Source: Pseudomonadota bacterium
GTDB taxonomy: Bacteria > Pseudomonadota > Alphaproteobacteria > Caulobacterales > Aquidulcibacteraceae
Direction: 5' to 3'
Length of the DNA: 5,530 nt
Assembly: GCA_023461135.1 (NCBI GenBank)
Contig: JAEWNX010000272.1
Location: 1 to 5,530, forward strand
Positions 1 through 5,530 of this stretch are shown piece after piece. A model generated the notes under the pieces. The model saw only the letters and a list, made by a program, of their open reading frames with translations. It was not told the DNA's origin and ran no database searches. The position numbers and the translations under genes are program-made. How positions within the stretch are numbered: position 1 is the stretch's first letter; each line of letters opens with the position of its first letter.

Positions 1-2
1 CC

Positions 3-1358
3 TTTGCAGCGCTCGCCGGCAGCGCTCAGGCCATCAGCACGCAGGACCTCGCCGCACAGGCCGCCAACGCGGACGTGCTCGCCGCCATGGCCGCGCAACC
101 GCAGGCATTCGCCGCGCTCGCTGGGCAACCGCAGGCCCTCAGCGTCATCGCACAAAATTCAGAGGCCTTTGCAGCTCTGTCCGCCCATCCGCGGGCGTTC
201 GCTGCGATCGCCGCCAACCCACAGGCTTTCGCTGCGATCGGCGGCGGCGCGAACTTCAGCGCGGCCGTACGCAATCCGCAAGCCCACACTGCCATGGCTG
301 GAAATGCGCCAGCGTTCCAAGCGCTCGGCGCCGATTCCCAGGCGCTGAACGCCATCACGTCGAACCGGCAACTCTTCAACGCGATCGCCGCCAACAGCCG
401 CGCCTTCCAGGCGCTCTCGTCGGACGCGGGCGCGTTCAACGCTCTGGCCTCCAACGCCCGCGCCTTCCAAGCCATCGCCGCCAACGCGCAGGCCTTCCAG
501 GCTCTCGCCGCCAATCCGGCGGCGCTTGCCGCGATGGCCGACAGCGCCGCAGCGTTCAGCGCGCAGGCCCGTCAGGTCAGCTCGTTCGATGCGCAAGCGT
601 CCGCAGCGCTCGCGGCTAACGCGCAAGCCTTCGCCGCGCTGGCTGGGCAACCGCAAGCGCTCGCGGTGATTGCGCAACACCCGCAAGCCTTCGCCGCGCT
701 GTCAGGTCATCCGCAGGCTTTCCAAGCGATCGCGGCGAACCCGCAGGCGTTCGCGTCGGCCGGTTCGAACTTCGCCGCGCTGGCTGCAAACCCGCAAGCG
801 CATGCGGCTATGGCGGCAAGCCCGCAGGCGTTCCAGGCGCTCAGCCGCGACGCGACCGCGATGAATGCGATCAACGCCAATTCGCAAGTGTTCGCCGCGA
901 TGGCGTCCAACGCGCGCGCTTTCCAGGCCCTCTCGGCCAACACGCAAGCGTTCCAAGCCTTGGCGTCTAACTCGCGCGCCTTCCAAGCCATCGCCGCCAA
1001 TCCGCGCGCCTTCCAGGCCTTGGCGGCCAACCCACGCGCGTTCGCCGGACTTGCGGCCAATGCGCAAGCCTTCCAAGCTCAAGCCGCCGCGGCGCGCGGC
1101 GTCGCCAGCCTCAACCCGCAAGCGTTGCAGGCGATCTCGCAGCATTCGCAAGCCTTCTCGGCGATGGCCGCGAATCCGCGAGCCTTCCAGGCGCTCGCGG
1201 CGAATCCGCGCGCGCTGCAGGCGATCTCTGCGAACCCGCAAGCGTTCGCTGCGATGGCAAGCCAGCCCGCGTTCGCGGCGCTCGCAGGTCAGCCTGCCTT
1301 CGCGGCGATGGCGCAAGACGCCAGCTTCGCGGCGGCCATTGGAGGGAACTCGCGCTAG
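3..1358 (+). CDS. Alanine-rich decapeptide-repeat protein, 5' end outside window
   Basis: The frame is open from the left edge to TAG at 1356-1358, giving 451 visible residues. GTG at 75 and ATG at 87 fall inside the repeats and are unlikely starts, so the gene begins upstream. Nearly the whole protein is 10-residue units with consensus A-A-N-P-Q-A-F-(A/Q)-A-(L/I/M). The last regular units shorten to 9 residues (ASQPAFAAL, AGQPAFAAM) before the ending GGNSR. Lys, Cys, Trp and Tyr are absent from the visible part, and acidic residues are few. Homologous repeats differ largely at third codon positions (for example CAG/CAA, GCC/GCG, GTC/GTG), which supports this frame over the antisense open frames. 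The family is not recognised and no enzymatic motif is visible. Asn/Ser/Asp followed by Pro before each AF.AL stretch fits helix N-caps, so a chain of short helices or a solenoid is possible, as inference only. Location cannot be judged because the N-terminus is missing. Confidence 0.85.
   Translation, partial: FAALAGSAQAISTQDLAAQAANADVLAAMAAQPQAFAALAGQPQALSVIAQNSEAFAALSAHPRAFAAIAANPQAFAAIGGGANFSAAVRNPQAHTAMAGNAPAFQALGADSQALNAITSNRQLFNAIAANSRAFQALSSDAGAFNALASNARAFQAIAANAQAFQALAANPAALAAMADSAAAFSAQARQVSSFDAQASAALAANAQAFAALAGQPQALAVIAQHPQAFAALSGHPQAFQAIAANPQAFASAGSNFAALAANPQAHAAMAASPQAFQALSRDATAMNAINANSQVFAAMASNARAFQALSANTQAFQALASNSRAFQAIAANPRAFQALAANPRAFAGLAANAQAFQAQAAAARGVASLNPQALQAISQHSQAFSAMAANPRAFQALAANPRALQAISANPQAFAAMASQPAFAALAGQPAFAAMAQDASFAAAIGGNSR
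90..611 (+). repeat. Higher-order repeat, copy 1 (174 codons)
   Basis: This segment runs from the unit AAQPQAFAAL to the irregular 15-residue piece ending QASAAL. Unit by unit it matches 612 onward in the same order, including AGQPQAL-VI, a unit starting S-HP, an irregular Gly-rich piece with NF, a unit with NPQAH in place of Phe, a D-containing unit ending NAI, and ASN-RAFQAI. The window's first 29 codons (3-89) match the tail of this copy without gaps at an offset of 522 bases, so a further copy lies upstream. Confidence 0.8.
612..1112 (+). repeat. Higher-order repeat, copy 2 (about 167 codons)
   Basis: This is the second copy of the long unit, starting AANAQAFAAL. It is two residues shorter than copy 1 around the Gly/NF interruption and has a shorter irregular tail (AAAARGVASL in place of a 15-residue piece). 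One 26-base stretch is identical between the copies (459-484 and 975-1000, offset 516), whereas most of the rest differs at third codon positions. Downstream, 1113-1226 (units NPQALQAI, SQHSQAFSAM, AANPRAFQAL, AANPRALQAI) resembles the start of a third copy and then passes into the C-terminus. Confidence 0.75.
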
Positions 1359-1362
1359 GCGA

Positions 1363-1390
1363 CATGCCGCGTCGAGCGAGACGCGGCGTG
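1363..1390 (+). terminator. Intergenic hairpin, possible terminator
   Basis: An 11-bp stem pairs 1363-1373 with 1380-1390. It has one T-G wobble pair, a GAGCGA loop and a mostly G+C stem, and it begins four bases after the repeat-gene stop. No T-tract follows (ACCGCTACTAAGG), so it is not a canonical intrinsic terminator. It could instead protect the 3' end of the upstream transcript or act as a weak terminator. It is the only structure seen in this 61-base gap, and I recognise no promoter there. Confidence 0.45.
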
Positions 1391-1409
1391 ACCGCTACTA
1401 AGGCGTGCT

Positions 1410-1417
1410 AGGTGGGG
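1410..1417 (+). promoter_or_regulatory. Ribosome binding site favouring GTG 1420
   Basis: AGGTGGGG precedes GTG at 1420, with its AGG seven bases from the start codon. The longer alternative, GTG at 1405, has AAGG only one base upstream, which is too close to work well. Starting at 1420 also gives a compact signal peptide (MGIRTLL...), so this start is preferred. Confidence 0.55.
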
Positions 1418-1419
1418 TT

Positions 1420-4400
1420 GTGGGGATCCGCACGCTCTTATGCAGTGTCGCTGCTCTGACGCTTGCGCCGTTAACAACGGCGCAAGCGCAGACGGATACG
1501 GGCGCGTCGCCGACGGCCGAAGCGCCGACGCCCGATCCGGTCGCACCGCCGATCGTGGATACGCCGCCGCCGGAACCTCCGCCGAGCCGCGCTCCGGACG
1601 ACATTCCACTCATCGACTTGAGCCGCGTCGAAACGGAGGCGATGCGGCTGCTCTATTTCGATCCGGCCGAGACCTATCTGGTCCCGTACGTCGCGCGCAA
1701 TTTCGAGAACTCGCTTCCTGTGCAGCGCCGCGTCTTCGGCTGGGAGCCTTCCGAGCAGGTCACGGTCCTGCTCAAGGATTTCGGCGATTACGGCAACGCC
1801 TCGGCGCGGGCCTCGCCGAACAACGCCGTCCTGCTCGACATCGCGCCGGTCAGCCTCGCCTACGAGACGTTCAGTCCCGGCGAACGCTTTTTCACGCTGA
1901 ACAACCACGAAGTCACGCACGTCGCGCTGATGGACGTGGCCAATGATCGCGACAGGTTCTGGCGGCGCTTCTTCGGCGGCAAGCCCTCGCCGGTGCAGGA
2001 GCATCCGGAGTCCATCCTTTACAATTATCTGACGACGCCGCGCGTGCACGTGCCGCGCTGGTATCACGAAGGCAGCGCCGTCTTCATGGAAACATGGATG
2101 GCCGGCGGCTTCGGCCGCGCCCAAGGCGCCTACGATGAAATGGTGTTCCGCGCGATGGTGCGCGACGACGCGCACTTCTATTCCCCGGTCGGGCTCGATT
2201 CGGAAGGCATCTTCATCGACTTCCAAGTGGGCGCGAACGACTACCTCTACGGCACGCGTTTCTTCAGCTATCTCGCCAACACCTACTCGCCCGAACAAGT
2301 GGTCCAGTGGTTGCGGCGCGATCCCGACAGCGAGGCCTATTACTCCTCGCAGTTTCGCCGGGTGTTCGACCGCGCGTTGGATGACGTTTGGAATGATTGG
2401 ATCGCCTGGGAGCACACGTTCCAGCGCACGAACCTCGCGGCGATCGAAGCCCATCCGCTCACCCAGACGACGCCGCTTGCGCCGCGCGCCTTAGGCTCTG
2501 TTTCACGCAGCTTCATCGATCCGCGCACCGGCGATCTGATCGGCGGCTTCCGTTATCCGGGCGTGATCCCGCACATCGGCGCGTTGTCACGCGACGGCGA
2601 CATCCGCCGTCTTGTGGATATCAAGGGTTCGATGCTCTACCGGGTGACAGCGCTCGCCTACGATCCGGCCACGAACACCGCCTGGTACACGGCCGACAAT
2701 TACGCCTATCGCGACATCATGCAGGTGGATGTCGCCACCGGGCGTGAGCGGATGTTGCTGCGCGACGCCCGGATCGGCGACCTCGTCTTCAATCCGCAGG
2801 ACCGATCGCTTTGGGGCCTGCGCCATCTCAACGGCTTCGTGACCCTGGTGCGCATCGCCGCGCCCTATGAAGGCTGGAATCAAATCCTCACCTTCCCGTT
2901 CGGCCGCGTTCCGTTCGACCTCGATATTTCGCCGGATGGCGCACTCCTCTCCGCATCTGTCGGCGAGGTGAACGGCGATCAGTCGGTGCAGGTGTTCCGT
3001 ATCGCCGATCTGCTTGCCGGCGGCTCCGAGCCGATGACGCGCTTCGATCTCGGCGCCAGCACGCCGGAAGGCTTCGTCTTCTCTCCCGACGGCCGCTACC
3101 TTTATGGCAGCGCCTACTACACGGGTGTGTCGAACATCTTCCGCTACGAACTCGCGACCCAAGAGCTCGAAGCGGTGAGCAACGCCTCCACCGGCTTCTT
3201 CCGCCCTATCCCGCAAGCTGACGGCTCGCTCATTGTCTTCGAATACACCGGCCAAGGCTTTCGCCCCACGCTGATCCAGCCGGCGCCGCTCGATGATCTC
3301 GGCACCGTGCGTTTTCTGGGCGCTGAAGTCGCTGCGCGCCATCCGGTCGTGACAACGTGGGCCGCCGGATCTCCGGCCAACGTGCCGCTGGACGATTTGA
3401 TCACCGAACGCGGGCACTACGTGCCGCGCGATGAGATGCGTCTGGGCGCCATGTACCCTGTCGTGGAGGGCTATCGCGGCCACGCCGCGTTCGGCTATCA
3501 CGTGCAGTTCGAAGACCCGCTGCAATTCAACCAATTGGAAGCCACGCTTTCGTATTCGCCGGACTCGCCGTTCGAAGACCAGGATTGGCACTTCAATCTT
3601 GCGTACCACACGTTGAAATGGCGCTTCGGCTATCGCCACAACGGCGCCGACTTCTACGATCTGTTCGGACCTGTAGAGCGTTCGCGCGCCGGCGATGCGT
3701 TCAGCGTCGGCTATCGCCACTCCCTCATCCACGATCCGCCGCGCCAGCTCGATCTCGACGTTGAGCTGAACTATTACACCGGCCTCGACACTCTGCCGGA
3801 AGCGCAGGAGGTCTCCACCTCCTTCGACGAACTCGCCGCGTTCGCCACGCACCTCACCTACACCAACACGACGCATTCGTTGGGCGCCGTCGATCATGAG
3901 AGCGGCTGGCGCTGGGATATCGCGGCCGGCGTCGATCACGCCAACGACGAGGCGTTTCCCAGCGTGCGCGGCGGGCTCGATTTCGGCGTGCCCCTGCCGA
4001 TGCCGAATTCGTCGGTATGGCTCTACACGTCCGCAGGCACGGTCGGCGGCGACGAAGCCAGCCCGCTCGGCAGCTTCTACATGGGCGCGTTCGGCAATAA
4101 TTATGTCGACGATCGCGCCATCAAACGTTATCGCGCCTACGACAGCTTGCCCGGCTTCGAGATCAACGAAATTTCCGCACGCTCGTTTGTCCGGGCGCTC
4201 GGCGAGGTCAACTTGCCGCCCGTACGGTTCGAGGAAGTCGGCTCGCCAAGCCTCTATCTGAGCTCCATGCGCACCGGCCTCTTCCTCGGCGGACTATACG
4301 CCGAGCCTCCCGCCGGCGATGAGCGGTCGCTGCAGACCGTCGGCATCCAGACCGATTGGAATTTCACGATCGCCCACCGATTGCCGATGGTGCTCTCACT

Positions 4401-4473
4401 GGGTTACGCTGAAGGCTTCGAGGACGGGGAGCGCCGCGGCAGCGAGGTGCTCATTTCGCTGAAGATCATGTGA
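1420..4473 (+). CDS. Exported HEXXH metallopeptidase-like protein with beta-propeller and outer-membrane barrel
   Basis: The product is about 1017 residues from GTG 1420 (1022 from GTG 1405). Residues 1-23 form a Sec signal peptide with an AQA|Q cleavage site, followed by a Pro-rich linker to about residue 60. Residues 70-340 look like a peptidase of the MA (gluzincin-like) type: HEVTH at 163-167 would supply two zinc-binding His and the catalytic Glu, and WYHEG at 214-218 a probable third ligand, E217. Residues about 355-640 carry PD40/TolB-like blades (ISPDG at 503, FSPDG at 554). Residues about 665-1017 alternate polar and aromatic residues in long strands (motifs FGYHVQFEDPLQ, ADFYDLFGP), typical of an outer-membrane barrel. 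The mature part has no Cys, which fits an envelope protein. The substrate is unknown and zinc binding is inferred from motifs. The next gene overlaps its stop codon. Propeller and barrel limits are estimates. Confidence 0.85.
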   Translation: MGIRTLLCSVAALTLAPLTTAQAQTDTGASPTAEAPTPDPVAPPIVDTPPPEPPPSRAPDDIPLIDLSRVETEAMRLLYFDPAETYLVPYVARNFENSLPVQRRVFGWEPSEQVTVLLKDFGDYGNASARASPNNAVLLDIAPVSLAYETFSPGERFFTLNNHEVTHVALMDVANDRDRFWRRFFGGKPSPVQEHPESILYNYLTTPRVHVPRWYHEGSAVFMETWMAGGFGRAQGAYDEMVFRAMVRDDAHFYSPVGLDSEGIFIDFQVGANDYLYGTRFFSYLANTYSPEQVVQWLRRDPDSEAYYSSQFRRVFDRALDDVWNDWIAWEHTFQRTNLAAIEAHPLTQTTPLAPRALGSVSRSFIDPRTGDLIGGFRYPGVIPHIGALSRDGDIRRLVDIKGSMLYRVTALAYDPATNTAWYTADNYAYRDIMQVDVATGRERMLLRDARIGDLVFNPQDRSLWGLRHLNGFVTLVRIAAPYEGWNQILTFPFGRVPFDLDISPDGALLSASVGEVNGDQSVQVFRIADLLAGGSEPMTRFDLGASTPEGFVFSPDGRYLYGSAYYTGVSNIFRYELATQELEAVSNASTGFFRPIPQADGSLIVFEYTGQGFRPTLIQPAPLDDLGTVRFLGAEVAARHPVVTTWAAGSPANVPLDDLITERGHYVPRDEMRLGAMYPVVEGYRGHAAFGYHVQFEDPLQFNQLEATLSYSPDSPFEDQDWHFNLAYHTLKWRFGYRHNGADFYDLFGPVERSRAGDAFSVGYRHSLIHDPPRQLDLDVELNYYTGLDTLPEAQEVSTSFDELAAFATHLTYTNTTHSLGAVDHESGWRWDIAAGVDHANDEAFPSVRGGLDFGVPLPMPNSSVWLYTSAGTVGGDEASPLGSFYMGAFGNNYVDDRAIKRYRAYDSLPGFEINEISARSFVRALGEVNLPPVRFEEVGSPSLYLSSMRTGLFLGGLYAEPPAGDERSLQTVGIQTDWNFTIAHRLPMVLSLGYAEGFEDGERRGSEVLISLKIM
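1460..1488 (+). repeat. Perfect 13-bp inverted repeat in signal-peptide codons
   Basis: The arms CGCTTGCGCCGTT (1460-1472) and AACGGCGCAAGCG (1476-1488) are exact reverse complements around the loop AAC. The structure starts 41 bases into the gene and ends on the last codon of the predicted signal peptide. In mRNA it would form a very stable stem close to the start codon. No T-tract follows, so it does not look like a terminator. A role in translation control or protein binding is possible but unproven. Confidence 0.7.
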
Positions 4474-4475
4474 TG
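4470..4475 (+). promoter_or_regulatory. Stop/start overlap (TGATG), translational coupling
   Basis: The TGA of the upstream gene (4471-4473) shares its last base with the ATG at 4473. A GTG in the same frame at 4470 would add one residue. A weak GAAG lies about eight bases upstream of the ATG. This layout is the usual sign of translational coupling in a polycistronic mRNA. Confidence 0.75.
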
Positions 4476-5528
4476 CTCGCAGACATCCTGCTGAAGGCGC
4501 TGATCGCAATGGCGCCGGTGCTGATCCTGCTGGCGGTGTTCGACCGCCTGGATGTCTTCAATCTCATTCCGATGCGCGATATCGCGCTCTTGGTGCTCAC
4601 TGGCGCTGGGCTCGCGCTTGTCAGCTATCTGGCCAATTGGAGCGTGATGGACGGCTTCCCGATCGGGCTCACCGCCTACAGCCGCTACGTGGCGCCGATC
4701 GTCGAAGAACCCATGAAGGCCGCGCCGATCATCTTTCTGTTCGCGCGCAATCGCCTCGGCTTCAAACTCGACGCCGCGATCGCCGGCTTTGGCGTCGGCG
4801 CCGGTTTCTCGATGGCCGAGAACCTCTGGTACCTAGCCACGCTCGACAACACCAATGTCACGGATTGGCTGGTGCGCGGCTTCGGCACAGCCGTGATGCA
4901 CGGCGCCGCGACCGCCCTTTTTGCCGTCATATCCCACGAGTTCTCCGAGAGGCAGTCTGAGAGCGCCGCGGCCCAATATCGCTTTCAGCCCTTGCTGTTC
5001 ATACCCGGCCTCCTTGTCGCCATGGTCGTGCATTCCCTGTTCAATCATCTCCCCGCGCAGCCGCTGGTCGCCATGGTGCTCACGCTGTTGCTGGCGCCGC
5101 TGACGATCTTCCTCACCCTGGCGCGAAGCGAGCGGGCGACACGGCAGTGGCTGGCCGCCGACGCGGCCGCGCACCGGCAAATGTTGGACGACATCCGCGG
5201 CGGCCGCTTCACCGACAGCAAGATCGGCGGCGCGCTGCGCGAACACCTTCGCGAACTGAGAACCGTCGATGCGGCGGACGCGCTGGCGTTTGTCGAACTC
5301 AAGATGGAGCTGGTGCTGCGCGCCGAAGAGCTGATACTCGCCACGCATCAAGGCGCCGCCGCGGCGGCCGGCGCAGCCGAGCAAGAGAAGTTCGCCCGCC
5401 TCGATGCCTTGGAGCATCGCCTGGGCAAGGCGGTCGTCGCCGCAATCGGCTCGCGCGTAGGATTCAGCCGCAACGACCTCTACGAACTCGACCGCCTCCG
5501 CGCGCGTCTTGCCGAGAACAAAAGCTGA
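4473..5528 (+). CDS. PrsW-family intramembrane protease
   Basis: The product is 351 residues from ATG 4473. It shows the conserved PrsW motifs in order: VEEPMK (E78, E79, K82), GAGFSMAEN (E116, N117), R135 with MHGAATALF (H143), and HSLFNH (H187, N191). About seven hydrophobic segments are visible, near residues 4-22, 36-55, 72-90, 98-118, 135-153, 173-191 and 197-217, so it is an inner-membrane protein. In Bacillus subtilis PrsW starts the cleavage of the anti-sigma factor RsiW; in other phyla substrates are mostly unknown, and no sigma or anti-sigma gene is visible here. Residues about 218-351 form a charged, probably helical cytoplasmic tail beyond the membrane core, with an Ala-rich stretch near 295-302. 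The gene overlaps the upstream metallopeptidase gene, so the two products probably act in one envelope process. The family call is strong; the function in this organism is unknown. Confidence 0.88.
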   Translation: MLADILLKALIAMAPVLILLAVFDRLDVFNLIPMRDIALLVLTGAGLALVSYLANWSVMDGFPIGLTAYSRYVAPIVEEPMKAAPIIFLFARNRLGFKLDAAIAGFGVGAGFSMAENLWYLATLDNTNVTDWLVRGFGTAVMHGAATALFAVISHEFSERQSESAAAQYRFQPLLFIPGLLVAMVVHSLFNHLPAQPLVAMVLTLLLAPLTIFLTLARSERATRQWLAADAAAHRQMLDDIRGGRFTDSKIGGALREHLRELRTVDAADALAFVELKMELVLRAEELILATHQGAAAAAGAAEQEKFARLDALEHRLGKAVVAAIGSRVGFSRNDLYELDRLRARLAENKS

Positions 5529-5530
5529 GC

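Larger units (their letters stand above)
90..1340 (+). repeat. Tandem 30-bp repeats encoding decapeptides
   Basis: About 40 imperfect 30-bp units run in phase with the reading frame. Position 6 (Ala) and position 9 (Ala) are nearly fixed. Position 7 is usually Phe, sometimes Leu, Met or His. Position 10 is Leu, Ile, Met or Val. Position 3 is mostly Asn, Gln, His or Asp, and position 4 is often Pro. The units are diverged in DNA but kept in protein, which points to an old array under selection rather than a recent slippage expansion. The register is not that of pentapeptide repeats. Confidence 0.9.

Noticed and set aside
702..1316. 204-codon open frame on the - strand within the repeat gene, and similar ones at 26-514 and 159-686
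   Set aside because: The repetitive, stop-poor DNA keeps all frames open. Differences between repeat copies fall at third positions of the + strand frame, so that frame is the one under selection.
90..1340. Pentapeptide-repeat protein (A-D/N-L-x-x type)
   Set aside because: The large hydrophobic residues are spaced 3 and 7 apart (F7, L10, F17), not every 5, and the residue two before Phe is Gln, Arg or another variable residue rather than a fixed Ala.
90..1340. CRISPR-like or non-coding tandem array
   Set aside because: The 30-bp units are diverged, have no spacers, and vary in a codon-phased way, so they are protein-coding repeats.
865..1401. 178-codon + strand open frame rich in Arg, Ser and Pro
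   Set aside because: It is a shifted-frame shadow of the repeat gene with a low-complexity Arg/Ser/Pro product. It also runs into the intergenic hairpin.
1420..1490. Lipoprotein signal using Cys 8 (LLCSV)
   Set aside because: The Cys sits too early, before the hydrophobic core, and lacks a proper lipobox. The AQA|Q site fits ordinary signal peptidase I cleavage.
2587..3939. 450-codon open frame on the - strand opposite the metallopeptidase gene
   Set aside because: It lies wholly antisense to a gene with clear motifs. Its product is rich in Arg, Glu, Val and Ala with no recognisable domain, as expected from reading GC-rich coding DNA backwards.
5350..5375. GC-rich palindrome GCCGCCGCGGCGGC in the PrsW gene
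   Set aside because: It arises from a run of Ala codons in GC-rich DNA, has no loop and has no contextual sign of function.

Overview
The window is GC-rich and densely coded on the + strand. Its short gaps, GTG starts and stop/start overlap suggest a Gram-negative bacterium, most likely an alphaproteobacterium of the Caulobacterales/Hyphomonadaceae kind. That assignment is an inference from base composition and protein families, because the window has no taxonomic marker. I found no RNA gene, CRISPR array, insertion sequence or attachment site.

Region 1 (1-1358) is the 3' part of a gene for an alanine-rich protein built almost entirely from 10-residue repeats (consensus about A-A-N-P-Q-A-F-Q/A-A-L). 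The reading frame is open to the left edge, so the true start lies upstream. The short repeats are nested in a longer unit of about 172-174 residues: one full copy (90-611), a second (612 to about 1112), the tail of an earlier copy at the left edge, and a degraded third copy leading to the C-terminus. The visible part contains no Lys, Cys, Trp or Tyr. I do not recognise the family.

Region 2 (1359-1419) is a 61-base gap holding an 11-bp hairpin (possible terminator without a T-tract) and a likely ribosome binding site for the next gene.

Region 3 (1420-4473) encodes an exported protein of about 1017 residues. It has a signal peptide, a Pro-rich linker, an HEVTH zinc-peptidase-like domain with a downstream WYHEG motif, a TolB/PD40-like beta-propeller, and a C-terminal region resembling an outer-membrane beta-barrel. 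A perfect 13-bp inverted repeat with a 3-base loop lies inside the signal-peptide codons.

Region 4 (4473-5528) encodes a PrsW-family intramembrane protease. Its start overlaps the preceding stop by one base (TGATG), so genes 2 and 3 are almost certainly co-transcribed and probably translationally coupled. Together they look like an envelope proteolysis module: one predicted metallopeptidase at the outer membrane or in the periplasm, and one protease in the inner membrane. Whether the decapeptide-repeat protein belongs to the same module is unknown; the hairpin between them argues mildly against it.
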